Origin: Leptolyngbyaceae cyanobacterium JSC-12
Lineage (GTDB): Bacteria; Cyanobacteriota; Cyanobacteriia; Leptolyngbyales; Leptolyngbyaceae
NCBI GenBank assembly: GCA_000309945.1
Contig: CM001633.1
Coordinates: 1,324,723-1,388,722, forward strand
Length of the DNA stretch: 64,000 nt
Direction of reading: 5' to 3'
This document shows positions 42,389-51,660 of this stretch, one piece after another. The notes below the pieces were generated by a model that had not been told where the DNA came from, did not search any database, and worked only from the letters and a program-made list of their open reading frames with translations. The position numbers and the translations under genes were made by a program. How positions within the stretch are numbered: the first letter of the stretch is position 1; each line of letters starts with the position of its first letter.

Positions 42389-44986
42389 TTGATACAAGCA
42401 GAGACTCTTGAACTTTTGGAATGGTCGCGGCTGTGCCAGCATCTTTCAACATTTGCCGCCACTAAATTAGGTGCGATTGCAGCACAAAATCTGAAAATTC
42501 CTACGCATCGCGACCAAACTCTGGATCTGTTAGCACAAACTCAAGAAGTATATGACCTGGAAAGCCGACCATCTGGCGGGTTGAACTTTGATGGCATTGA
42601 CGATATTGGTGAACCTCTTGAGCGTGCTGGCTTAGGTGGAATTTTGACAGGGAAAGAATTGTTGAGCATTGCGACAACGTTAGCGGGAGCCAGAACCCTA
42701 CGTCGCACGATTGACAATTACCCAGAGTTCACTGTTTTGAACAACCTGATTCAAGATCTGCGAACCTATCCAGAACTGGAACAGGATATTCATCATTGCA
42801 TTGGCGATCATGGCGATGTGCTGGAGCGGGCAAGCCTTAAGCTGGGAAACATTCGCGAACAACTGAAACAGGTACGCGATCGCATCTACAGCATCCTGCA
42901 CAGCATCTTGCAACGAAAAGCCCATGCTATTCAAGAACATGTCATTACGCAACGATCTGGACGGTTTGTGCTCCCGGTTAAAGCCCCCCAGAAAGATGCA
43001 ATTCCTGGCATTGTGCATGATACCTCCATGAGTGGAGCCACGCTGTACATAGAGCCTCAGTCTGCTGTTAACTTGAACAATCAACTGCGCCAGCTTCAGC
43101 GGCAAGAGCAAGTAGAAGAAGAAGCGATTCGACAACGACTCAGCAAAAAAGTGGCAGACGTAAAACCTGATTTAGAGCGGCTGATGGCGATCGTAACCAC
43201 GCTTGATCTTGCTACCGCCCGCGCCCGCTACAGCGATTGGCTGGGAGCAAATCCGCCCCGGTTCCCTAACTCCTCTTCCTCGATTGTTCTCCGTCAACTC
43301 CGCCACCCATTACTAGTCTGGCAAGAGCAGCATGAACAGGGAAAAGCTGTTGTGCCCATTGATCTTGTGATTCAACCGCAGATTCGAGTAGTTGCTATTA
43401 CTGGACCCAATACGGGTGGAAAGACTGTGACACTGAAAACCTTTGGCATAGCTGCGCTAATGGCGAAAGTGGGATTGTTTGTTCCGGCAAAAGAACCTGC
43501 GGAACTGCCCTGGTTTGATCAGATCCTGGCAGATATTGGGGATGAACAATCTTTGCAGCAGAGCCTATCCACGTTTTCAGGACACATTCGGCGGATTAGT
43601 CGGATTTTGGAGGCGCTAGAAGGGCAGAAGCAAGAGCAGGAACCGGAAGTCAGGAGTCAGGAGCCAGGAGATAGCAATCAGGGTGGGTATCGGGTATTGG
43701 GTATGGATTCACCCCAACCCCCAATTCCTAACCCCTATTTCCCATCTTCTGCGACTAAACTTCAATCCCTAATTCCCAATCCCCAATCTCCTGTCCCTCT
43801 TTCCCTGGTTTTGCTTGACGAAGTTGGTGCAGGAACTGATCCATCGGAGGGCAGTGCTCTGGCGATCGCCTTACTTAAATACCTGGCAGACCATGCTGGT
43901 TTGACGATTGCGACGACTCATTTCGGTGAGTTGAAGGCGTTGAAATACCAGGATCCGCGGTTTGAGAATGCCTCGGTAGAGTTTGATGATGTGTCCCTCT
44001 CCCCAACTTATCGGCTGTTATGGGGGATTCCGGGACGCTCCAATGCGCTGGCGATCGCGAGTCGTTTAGGGTTGAAAGATACCATTATTGAGGCAGCAAA
44101 AACCTATGTAGGGGGTGCAACACAAGATGTAAATACTGTGATTGCTGGGTTAGAAGAGCAACGTCGTCAGCAGGAGACAAGATCTCAAGAGGCAGAAAAA
44201 CTGTTGAAACATGCAGAACGGCTCTATCAGGAAGTGTCTCGCAAGGCAGCATCCCTGCAAGAACGAGAAAAGGCATTGCATCTAGGACAAGAGCAGGCTG
44301 TGCAGGAGGCGATCGCTCAGGCAAAGCGAGACATTGCCCAGGTAATTCGTCAGTTGCAGCAGGGACCACAGACAGCGCAGGCAGCGCAACAAGCAACAGA
44401 GGCACTCAATCAGATCAGCGAGCAATATCTGCCCTCACGGCAGCAACAACCCAAACCCAAATCTGGTTTTTGTCCACAGGTTGGCGATCGCATTCGCATT
44501 CCGCGCCTAGGGCAAACAGCAGAAGTACTCTCCATTCCAGATGCGAATGACGAAATTACGGTTCGCTTTGGCTTAATGAAGATGACGGTTTCATTGCAAG
44601 ATGTGGAATCGCTAACGGGTGAAAAAGTGGCGATTGAGAAAAAGTCAGACGTTAGAAGCCAGGAGATAGCAGGAAAGAACCCGCCCACTCCGACGGTATC
44701 CGCTTCTCCTATGCCTGCGCCCCCAACAGCCCCGCTTCTTCGCACAACCAGCAATACATTGGATCTACGGGGGAGTCGGGTGGCAGATGCAGAAGTGCAA
44801 ATTGATCGAGCACTAGCGGATTTGGCAAGCACTGGAGGCGCACTTTGGATTATTCATGGGCACGGCACAGGGAAGCTACGGCAAGGGGTTCACGCCTTTC
44901 TGGAACAGCACGCACTGGTTGACCGCTTCGAATTAGCATCTCGGGAAGATGGTGGTTCAGGTGTTACGGTTGCTTATTTGCGGTAA
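42389..44986 (+). CDS. mutS2: Endonuclease MutS2 with in-frame repeat insertion
   Basis: 865 residues from TTG 42389 (typical start IQAETLELLEWSRLCQHL). MutS2 binds branched DNA or stalled ribosomes. MutS core helices, Walker A GPNTGGKTVT near residue 340, Walker B LVLLDEVGAGTDPSEGSAL, THFGELKAL, a long coiled coil, KOW-like segment and the C-terminal Smr nuclease domain (LDLRGSRVADAEVQIDRALA, IIHGHGTGKLRQGVHAFL). Between the switch region (RRISRILEALEG) and Walker B are about 60 extra residues of repeat origin (EVRSQEPGDSNQ, PPIPNPYFPSS, LIPNPQSPVP). A second short one, KKSDVRSQEIAGKNPPTPT, precedes the Smr domain. Confidence 0.95.
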   Translation: MIQAETLELLEWSRLCQHLSTFAATKLGAIAAQNLKIPTHRDQTLDLLAQTQEVYDLESRPSGGLNFDGIDDIGEPLERAGLGGILTGKELLSIATTLAGARTLRRTIDNYPEFTVLNNLIQDLRTYPELEQDIHHCIGDHGDVLERASLKLGNIREQLKQVRDRIYSILHSILQRKAHAIQEHVITQRSGRFVLPVKAPQKDAIPGIVHDTSMSGATLYIEPQSAVNLNNQLRQLQRQEQVEEEAIRQRLSKKVADVKPDLERLMAIVTTLDLATARARYSDWLGANPPRFPNSSSSIVLRQLRHPLLVWQEQHEQGKAVVPIDLVIQPQIRVVAITGPNTGGKTVTLKTFGIAALMAKVGLFVPAKEPAELPWFDQILADIGDEQSLQQSLSTFSGHIRRISRILEALEGQKQEQEPEVRSQEPGDSNQGGYRVLGMDSPQPPIPNPYFPSSATKLQSLIPNPQSPVPLSLVLLDEVGAGTDPSEGSALAIALLKYLADHAGLTIATTHFGELKALKYQDPRFENASVEFDDVSLSPTYRLLWGIPGRSNALAIASRLGLKDTIIEAAKTYVGGATQDVNTVIAGLEEQRRQQETRSQEAEKLLKHAERLYQEVSRKAASLQEREKALHLGQEQAVQEAIAQAKRDIAQVIRQLQQGPQTAQAAQQATEALNQISEQYLPSRQQQPKPKSGFCPQVGDRIRIPRLGQTAEVLSIPDANDEITVRFGLMKMTVSLQDVESLTGEKVAIEKKSDVRSQEIAGKNPPTPTVSASPMPAPPTAPLLRTTSNTLDLRGSRVADAEVQIDRALADLASTGGALWIIHGHGTGKLRQGVHAFLEQHALVDRFELASREDGGSGVTVAYLR
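43618..43800. repeat. Repeat insertion within mutS2
   Basis: About 180 bp of GAAGTCAGGAGTCAGGAGCC and CCCCAACCCCCAATTCCTAA type repeats, kept in frame between the Walker A and Walker B parts of the ATPase. Confidence 0.8.
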
Positions 44987-45101
44987 GTCGGAAGTCCCCC
45001 AGCAGACCATTGTCCATTCACAAAGTTTGTAATCCGTTACTAAAAACTATTGCCCATTACCAAAATTGCTATTATCCATTGCCAAAAGCCCATTACCAAA
45101 A

Positions 45102-47477
45102 CTAATTTGGCGGTGCAGCAGGTGCGGTTAGAGGTGGAGGCGGTTCTGCAGGAACCGTTTCCGGTGGAAGAGCAGGTTCTGGGACGGGAGGAGCTTCATT
45201 CACAGGAGCCTGAACTGGTGGTACAGCCTCCGGACGAGGAGCTTGATAGTTGGGTTCTGCTGACTGAGACCTACTGGAATATCCACCTCCTGAATAAGAG
45301 TCATTGCCGCTGTAGCCTTGAGATCCACCAGAATCATAGGAGCCGCTGGAAGATTCTGGATCAGAAAAATTACCACGAATCCGTGCAGATTGAACTGGCT
45401 TGGCTTTGATCGTGCCTTTGCGACCATCTAACGGTGGCAACTCAGGAAACTTTTCTGATTTCATTCCTTTGATGGCAGACATCATAAAGTCTCGCCAAAC
45501 GGAAGCAGCTGTAGTGCTGGCGCTCCAGGTTGGAGCATTATCGTCGTTTCCTAACCAAACACCAGTAACGAGTTGAGGGATATAGCCGACAAACCAGAGG
45601 TCACGAGAGTTTTCAGATGTACCCGTTTTTCCGGCGGCTGGACGATCCAATGCTGCCACTTGCCCAGTTCCACCACTAATTACACCTCGCAACATCCAGG
45701 TAATAATTGCAGCACTACCTGCGTCGATCGCTTGCTTAGGCTTGAATTCAGCATCGTAAATCACCTTGCCCTGGCGATCAATGATCTTGCGAATACCATG
45801 AGCCTCGATGTAGCGCCCTTGATTTGCCAGCGTGCCATAAGCATTGGTCAGTTCCAGCAGGTTGACCTCTGCAGAACCCAGTGCCAGCGAGTAAGCAGGA
45901 ATGAGTTTAGATTTGATCCCTAAATCCTTTGCCATTTTAATAGTGGGATCAAACCCAACATCTACAAGCACTTTGACGGCGATGACATTGTTTGAGCGAG
46001 CCAGCGCATCCCGCATTGACATCCAACCGTAATGTTTGCGGCTGTAGTTTTCGGGTTTGTAACCATCGATCATGTAAGTCGCATCCATATAGCCGTCGTA
46101 GGGCGAGAAGCCAGCGGCGATCGCGGTCGCGTATACTAGCGTCTTGAAGGAAGATCCTGGTTGTCGTTGTGCTTGAGTGGCCCGGTTAAACTGGCTCTGC
46201 TTAAAGTCAGTGCCACCTACCATCGCTCGAATTTCCCCGGTTTTCGGATCAATAGCAACTAGTGCTCCCTGGGTAAATCCTTCGTAGGGACCATAGTTTT
46301 TAACCGCATTCAACACAATCTGGTCGGCGGCTTTTTGCCATTTGGGGTTCAGTGTAGTCTCAACCGTGAGTCCGCCTTCTTCCAACTTTTCCTTGGATAC
46401 ATACTTAGGAAGCTGCTGCTGGATGTAAATGGTGAAGTAGGGGGACTGGCTATAAAGATTTTTGGGAATGGCAGGCTTTAGGGCTAGCGGTTCTGCTTTT
46501 GCCTGTTCTGCTTCAGATTCAGTGATATACCCTGCTTCAACCATGCGTTCTAAGACGATATTACGTCTGGTTTTCGCTGCCTCAATATCTACCAAAGGGG
46601 AATAAACACTGGGGGCAGGTGGTAAGCCTGCGATCGTTGCCGATTCTGAAAGTGTGAGTTTATCAACAGGTTTGCTGAAATAAACCCAGGCGGCATCTGC
46701 CACGCCATAAGCACCAGACCCTAAATAAACCAAATTGAGATACCGCTCCAGCACTTGCTCTTTACTCAGTTCACGATCAATCTTCTGCGCCATCATCGCT
46801 TCCTGAAGCTTACGTTCCAGGGTTTGCTCCCGATTCAGGTAAACAATGCGAGCAAGCTGCTGAGTAATGGTACTGCCTCCTTCTACCACGTCGCGTTCCA
46901 CCAAGTTGCGAATAGACGCACGGATGATGGATTGAAGATCAATGCCGTTGTGTTGATAAAAGCGGCGATCTTCAGATGCAACAAAGGCTTCTTGAAGTTG
47001 GAGTGGAATTTTATCGATGGGTAACTTTTGGCGAGTTGCAGGACCTTGTTGCTGGAGAATGGAGCCGTCTGCTGCTTTGATAGTAAGTGTCCCTTTTCGG
47101 ACAAATTTGGGAATGTCTGCAGTACTGGGTAGGCTTTTATCAAGCTTGTGGTACTCCCAGGTTAATCCGCCGATCGCGGCTACCCCAAATACTGCCAGCC
47201 AAAGTCGTTTGTAACCATAAAGTAGTCTTCCTTTGTAAGAGACTCGAGAGATTGCGGAAAGTCGCTCCACCAGTTCAGACAATTTCAACTGTTTAGATAA
47301 AGCCTGAAGCCTGGAAGGAGGAGTGGATTGAGGCAATCGCTTAGATCGTTCCCGATTGACCGATACTTCTAGTTCCTGGTCATGCTCTTCTCCGTCCCGA
47401 TACCCATTGGACTGCGGCAACTGCGTGTCGCTATCCTTCTCTGCAATGCTTTTCAGCTTTGAAAGGAAATTATCCAC
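45102..47477 (-). CDS. Class A penicillin-binding protein (PBP1A-like)
   Basis: 791 residues, bifunctional peptidoglycan synthase. A cytoplasmic tail of ~90 residues, one membrane anchor (LWLAVFGVAAIGGLTWEY), GT51 transglycosylase with catalytic Glu169 (FVASEDRRFYQHNGID) and EGGSTITQQLARIVYLNRE, then transpeptidase with SxxK (RQPGSSFKTLVYA), SNN (DALARSNNVIAVKV) and KTGTSE. A ~90-residue Ser/Gly/Pro-rich disordered C-terminus follows (GSQGYSGNDSYSGGGYSS, EPALPPETVPAEPPPPL). mutS2 converges from the other side. Confidence 0.95.
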   Translation of the reverse strand: MDNFLSKLKSIAEKDSDTQLPQSNGYRDGEEHDQELEVSVNRERSKRLPQSTPPSRLQALSKQLKLSELVERLSAISRVSYKGRLLYGYKRLWLAVFGVAAIGGLTWEYHKLDKSLPSTADIPKFVRKGTLTIKAADGSILQQQGPATRQKLPIDKIPLQLQEAFVASEDRRFYQHNGIDLQSIIRASIRNLVERDVVEGGSTITQQLARIVYLNREQTLERKLQEAMMAQKIDRELSKEQVLERYLNLVYLGSGAYGVADAAWVYFSKPVDKLTLSESATIAGLPPAPSVYSPLVDIEAAKTRRNIVLERMVEAGYITESEAEQAKAEPLALKPAIPKNLYSQSPYFTIYIQQQLPKYVSKEKLEEGGLTVETTLNPKWQKAADQIVLNAVKNYGPYEGFTQGALVAIDPKTGEIRAMVGGTDFKQSQFNRATQAQRQPGSSFKTLVYATAIAAGFSPYDGYMDATYMIDGYKPENYSRKHYGWMSMRDALARSNNVIAVKVLVDVGFDPTIKMAKDLGIKSKLIPAYSLALGSAEVNLLELTNAYGTLANQGRYIEAHGIRKIIDRQGKVIYDAEFKPKQAIDAGSAAIITWMLRGVISGGTGQVAALDRPAAGKTGTSENSRDLWFVGYIPQLVTGVWLGNDDNAPTWSASTTAASVWRDFMMSAIKGMKSEKFPELPPLDGRKGTIKAKPVQSARIRGNFSDPESSSGSYDSGGSQGYSGNDSYSGGGYSSRSQSAEPNYQAPRPEAVPPVQAPVNEAPPVPEPALPPETVPAEPPPPLTAPAAPPN

Positions 47478-47555
47478 TTAAACCTCACAACCCGTTGCAG
47501 TCCATCTGGTATTTCAGGTCAATTAGAAAAAGGTGATCACACTCACCCAAAATAG

Positions 47556-48611
47556 CTAACTCAACGAGGAGTGTCCAAGGGCGAGGGCAACAACTAACAT
47601 CCCCAAAACCAGGAAAGGCTGGGCACTTGCCTGGTACTTCACGTCGTTCTCCAAAGGGTTCCGGAGAAAATACATATCCTGAAAGGTTATTTGCGGAATA
47701 ATTAACAGGATCAAAATGGCAGCATACAGGTTTTGGTGGATATGGATCAAGTAAGCGGCGATCCCAGCCTGGAAAATATCAATCATCAGGACGCAAATCC
47801 AGGCGGCTGTGTTAACGCCGAACATAACTGGTAAGGACTTAAGCCCCAGTTGGCGATCGCCCTCTACACTCTTAAAATCATTCACGACAGCAATGCCTAA
47901 CCCCGCCAGACTGTAGAACAGTGTGAGAACCATGATAGAGGGAGTGAGATCCCCAAATAATGCCTGTCCTGCCCACCACGGCAACGCAATATAGCTGGCA
48001 CCTAGGGCATAGCTACTTAGCCAGCCATTGTTCTGCTTGAGTTTAAGGGGTGGAGCCGAATAGATATAGGAGATAAAAGAGCCAAAAATAGCAAGCACTG
48101 TCAGGGTTGGAAATCTGTGCCCAGCCCATTGATCCAGCACAAAGGCAACTGCCACCCCTGCCAGCAGCAGCACCCAAATTTGGGTCACCACCTTGGGCAG
48201 CGAAATCGCTCCTGAGGGAATAGGGCGGTAGGGTTCGTTGATCGCATCCACATCGCGATCGTAGTACTCGTTCAAAGTCTGAGTGTAACCAGCCATGAGT
48301 GGACCTGACATTAACATACACGCTGCTGAAATCAGCACATTTTCCAGCGTCCACTCAAAATTGCCAGATGAGGCAGCTCCACAAACCACCCCCCACATTA
48401 AGGGAATCCAGGTGATAGGCTTCATCAGTTGCAGGCGGACTTTCCAGATGGAAGTTTCTCCTGCCTGAGCACCTTTCATACCTAATAGCTGCCGGGCTTT
48501 TGCACTGCGATCCGTAACCGTAGAGTCAGATGGGACAGGGGTACCATCGTTACTCGCTGAATCGGACGAAACAGGGTCGGTTGAAAGTTGGGAAGGGTTG
48601 AGATCAGCCAT
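47556..48611 (-). CDS. chlG: Chlorophyll synthase
   Basis: 351 residues, UbiA-type prenyltransferase of the thylakoid membrane that attaches phytyl/geranylgeranyl diphosphate to chlorophyllide a. The first Asp-rich motif is NEYYDRDVDAINEPYRPIPS and the second NDFKSVEGDRQLGLKSLPV. About eight hydrophobic helices follow a disordered Ser/Asp-rich N-terminus of ~45 residues. It follows the ArsA-like gene by 20 bp, so the two are likely co-transcribed. Confidence 0.97.
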   Translation of the reverse strand: MADLNPSQLSTDPVSSDSASNDGTPVPSDSTVTDRSAKARQLLGMKGAQAGETSIWKVRLQLMKPITWIPLMWGVVCGAASSGNFEWTLENVLISAACMLMSGPLMAGYTQTLNEYYDRDVDAINEPYRPIPSGAISLPKVVTQIWVLLLAGVAVAFVLDQWAGHRFPTLTVLAIFGSFISYIYSAPPLKLKQNNGWLSSYALGASYIALPWWAGQALFGDLTPSIMVLTLFYSLAGLGIAVVNDFKSVEGDRQLGLKSLPVMFGVNTAAWICVLMIDIFQAGIAAYLIHIHQNLYAAILILLIIPQITFQDMYFLRNPLENDVKYQASAQPFLVLGMLVVALALGHSSLS

Positions 48612-48631
48612 AGTTAACAGTTAAAACTGGG

Positions 48632-49729
48632 TTAGAAAGAAATGATCAAAAAGCCATCCTGGAACTTTGCGCCTGTGACAGCAGAATCTCTTAATTCTGA
48701 CGGTAAGAAAACATTGCGTCTCTGGTCGCCTGCTTCGATGGTTAGTTCTGGTCCGTACTGAGTGAGCTTAACCTGTTTGCGATCGAAACCTGGAAGAAAC
48801 AGACTCACCTTTCGCTCGGCAACATTTACAGCAACAGGGCGAGGCATCTGAGCCGCTTGATCAAAGTTGGGTAGCGAATTGATTAAGGGTTGCCAATCAT
48901 TCACTGGTTGAATGGGGATTGGGGAAATGGGCAAGGGGGAAAATTGTGAAGCCAAGTTTGTGTCTCCCTCTGCCCGATTGAGAATTAGCCCACCAACGGT
49001 TAACCCTGCCTGCTGGGATGCGCCCCAGAGGTACTTTGCAGTGGCAATCGCCACCTCATCTGGTGTTGTAACTAGATAAGCCGCAACCCGATTTGGATCA
49101 GCGATCGCTGCTTTCCCCTCGTCAAGCAGATGATTCACCTGTTGAGTGGCAGGTTGCTCAAAAATGTCCCCCGTCCAGCTTACATTTAGAACCGCGATCG
49201 CGATCGGTTGCAACAGCGGAACAACTGTCTTACCCAGATCCGAATTGGCAAAGACTTGCCGGAATCGGCGAATATACCAACTCAAGACCTCTGGCATTCC
49301 CAGCATTCGTAAGGTTGTCTGGTCGCCTGTGCCGTCATACACAATTGCGTCGTACTTGCCGCTTGCCTCGTATTCTCGAATTGCATTTAGCACGAGTGCT
49401 GCATCCATCCCAGGCAGAACCCCCAACTCCTGCCCATACACTTCTTTGAAGAAAGGGGTTCGCAGGTATTGAGCCTCCAGTTTCTTCAGTTCCTCCCAAC
49501 TACGCTCTAGTAATGCTGCCGCTTGAAGTTGAACTACATCGAGATTAGGTTCGTAGTAGGTTGGCTCAAAATGCAGCGTTGCATTCAAAACGAGTCCTAC
49601 TCCCGGACCAGGGTCTTGAGTGGCAAATAAGACTCGCTTCCCTTGCCCAGCCAACCGCTTTGCTGCTGCGATCGCAATCGTGGTTCGGCCAACACCACCT
49701 TTGCCTAAAAATGTCAAAATCAGAGCCAT
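48632..49729 (-). CDS. ArsA/GET3-family ATPase
   Basis: 365 residues. Deviant Walker A FLGKGGVGRTTIAIAAAKRL at the N-terminus, DPGPGVGLVLNA switch-like region and VYDGTGDQTTLRML. A C-terminal small Hsp20/beta-sandwich-like segment (AVNVAERKVSLFLPGFDRKQ) is typical of the plant/cyanobacterial branch. ArsA/GET3 proteins target tail-anchored membrane proteins or serve arsenite export; no arsenic genes are nearby. The 20-bp spacing to chlG makes a pigment- or membrane-assembly role plausible (inference). A short SPLPISPIPIQPV stretch may be repeat-derived. Confidence 0.88.
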   Translation of the reverse strand: MALILTFLGKGGVGRTTIAIAAAKRLAGQGKRVLFATQDPGPGVGLVLNATLHFEPTYYEPNLDVVQLQAAALLERSWEELKKLEAQYLRTPFFKEVYGQELGVLPGMDAALVLNAIREYEASGKYDAIVYDGTGDQTTLRMLGMPEVLSWYIRRFRQVFANSDLGKTVVPLLQPIAIAVLNVSWTGDIFEQPATQQVNHLLDEGKAAIADPNRVAAYLVTTPDEVAIATAKYLWGASQQAGLTVGGLILNRAEGDTNLASQFSPLPISPIPIQPVNDWQPLINSLPNFDQAAQMPRPVAVNVAERKVSLFLPGFDRKQVKLTQYGPELTIEAGDQRRNVFLPSELRDSAVTGAKFQDGFLIISF

Positions 49730-49922
49730 CGACTAGGTCTCCAAGCTCACTGTGTACACCTTCCATTAGACCGCTTGCTCACTCAACCTGACATCAGCAG
49801 ATGAGGATTTGCAAAATTAGAGCCTAATTTCTGCAAGACATTGCCTGTGCTAAGAGCCTAACCTGAAACTTTCGCAAAAAACTGCAGGCGAGGTTAACCA
49901 AAAGAACAAGAACCGAAGCGAT

Positions 49923-50117
49923 TCAAGACGTAGGCTCGATTTCGTCCTCAAAAAACCAAGTTGCAAACTTATCCTCAAACTGGACAAGCACTCCTACTCC
50001 ACTTCCATCCGTCATCTTAAAATCCAGAATTGTGCCAGTTTGACCTAACTTCTGGACAACAACATCTGACACGCGATCTCGTAGCCGACGAACACGAACT
50101 TTCTGACCAACTTCCAT
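49923..50117 (-). CDS. petP: Cytochrome b6f-associated subunit PetP
   Basis: 64 residues from ATG 50117, chosen because GGGAG lies 5 nt upstream; 50120 and 50129 are alternatives. SH3-like small protein associated with the cyanobacterial cytochrome b6f complex and linear electron flow. The sequence MEVGQKVRVRRLRDRVSDVV followed by GTILDFKMTDGSGVGVLVQF and FATWFFEDEIEP is diagnostic. It has no membrane segment. It is divergent from hisF. Confidence 0.92.
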   Translation of the reverse strand: MEVGQKVRVRRLRDRVSDVVVQKLGQTGTILDFKMTDGSGVGVLVQFEDKFATWFFEDEIEPTS

Positions 50118-50318
50118 CATTACTCCCATATCAACAAACCAAACAACAGTGTATCAGCGTCCTGCACCCGATTTAGCGCCGAAAGCACAGAAATCGAGGA
50201 AAGTTTGAGAAAGAGGGGAACGGACAATGGGCAATGGCGGAGGTAGGGATGGTCAGAATAACGGAGGAGAGTAACAGCGTACTAAAATTCAGAAGTTTCC
50301 TTGGGAGAAGTCAAAACT

Positions 50319-51092
50319 ATGCTAGCAAAGCGAATTCTGCCATGTCTGGATGTGAAAGCAGGGCGGGTTGTCAAAGGTGTTAATTTCGTGGATTTGCGGG
50401 ATGCGGGCGATCCAGTAGAACTGGCTCAGGCATACAATGATGCTGGGGCAGATGAGCTGGTGTTTTTGGATATTACCGCTACTCACGAGGATCGGGACAT
50501 TATTCTCGATGTGGTGTATCGCACAGCAGAACAGGTGTTTATTCCGTTAACAGTTGGCGGAGGAATCCAATCCTTAGAAACAATTAAACGATTGTTAAGG
50601 GCTGGAGCAGATAAGGTAAGCATCAATTCCGCTGCTGTTCGAGATCCGAGCCTGGTTGACCGTGCTAGCGATCGCTTTGGTAACCAATGTATTGTAGTCG
50701 CAATCGATGCTCGACGACGTACCGATCCTGGCAATCTAGGCTGGGACGTTTATGTTCGGGGTGGAAGAGAGAATACCGGATTAGATGCACTTAGCTGGGC
50801 ACAAGAAGTAGCACAGCGGGGAGCTGGTGAATTACTGGTAACCAGTATGGATGCTGATGGAACTCAGGCAGGTTATGACTTGGAGCTAACTCGCGCGATC
50901 GCTGAACGGGTTGAGATCCCAGTCATTGCTTCTGGCGGAGCAGGCAACTGTGACCACATCTATCAAGCCTTAACAGATGGTAAAGCCGAAGCAGCCTTAC
51001 TCGCTTCCTTGCTCCATTATGGACAACTCACTGTTGCTCAAATCAAATCCCACCTGAGTGAACGCCATGTTCCTGTGCGGCTGAGTTCTTGA
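50319..51092 (+). CDS. hisF: Imidazole glycerol phosphate synthase subunit HisF
   Basis: 257 residues from ATG 50319, with GGGAGAAG upstream. TTG 50301 is spurious. Cyclase subunit that with HisH makes IGP and AICAR from PRFAR in histidine synthesis. The (beta/alpha)8 barrel shows catalytic Asp in [19 protein letters not shown] and the later [27 protein letters not shown] ends the protein as usual. HisH is not in the window. Confidence 0.97.
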   Translation: MLAKRILPCLDVKAGRVVKGVNFVDLRDAGDPVELAQAYNDAGADELVFLDITATHEDRDIILDVVYRTAEQVFIPLTVGGGIQSLETIKRLLRAGADKVSINSAAVRDPSLVDRASDRFGNQCIVVAIDARRRTDPGNLGWDVYVRGGRENTGLDALSWAQEVAQRGAGELLVTSMDADGTQAGYDLELTRAIAERVEIPVIASGGAGNCDHIYQALTDGKAEAALLASLLHYGQLTVAQIKSHLSERHVPVRLSS

Positions 51093-51201
51093 GTGAAAAG
51101 GCTGATTCAACCCATAGTAAGACTCAGGCAATTTACCTGCCGCCATTGTTGCTTAATCGCCATTTACTAAGATGTCAAGCTGTGCTGTTGTCTGAGTGTC
51201 T

Positions 51202-51216
51202 GTTACAATATGTAAC
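51202..51216. promoter_or_regulatory. Perfect palindrome at a start codon
   Basis: GTTACA-ATA-TGTAAC ends two bases before ATG 51219. A repressor or RNA-level control site is possible. No ribosome site is seen in the same place. Confidence 0.4.
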
Positions 51217-51218
51217 GT

Positions 51219-51479
51219 ATGTTGATAACAATTCTTGCTATTGTCATTTCTCTCGTTGCTTGGTCTTTGCATCTGATGCAAGAGGCGATTGAACGTCGCG
51301 AGTTTTCTTTAATGTTGGCGGGTACTCTGGTTGCATTTTCGGCAGCAGCGCTGGTAGGAGTATATTTTCTGATGGGGAATTACCTGGGATACATGACTCG
51401 CATTGCCCATCCTCCTTCTTATGAATACTCTTACTATGATGGGCAGTTGGTTGGTTCTGATGATCTATTAATGAATTGA
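51219..51479 (+). CDS. Small two-span membrane protein, unknown
   Basis: 86 residues. Two hydrophobic helices (LITILAIVISLVAWSLHLM; LMLAGTLVAFSAAALVGVYF) with a short basic/acidic loop, and a Tyr-rich polar C-terminus (PPSYEYSYYDGQLVG). No conserved catalytic motif. A palindrome abuts the start codon. Family not recognised. Confidence 0.65.
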   Translation: MLITILAIVISLVAWSLHLMQEAIERREFSLMLAGTLVAFSAAALVGVYFLMGNYLGYMTRIAHPPSYEYSYYDGQLVGSDDLLMN

Positions 51480-51660
51480 TGATCTTTTAAGGAATAAAAT
51501 GATCTCGGATTGAGGTCCAACCTTGTTGTTCAAATGGTTTCAAACTTCCTTAACAATCTTGCGTTAGAAGTGCGTGCAAAGTGGCAAAACTAGAGTAGGT
51601 TCACTAGGCTGCTGGTGAGCATTGCCCTTCAGTTGTGCTAGAAGAATTAACCCTAAATCT

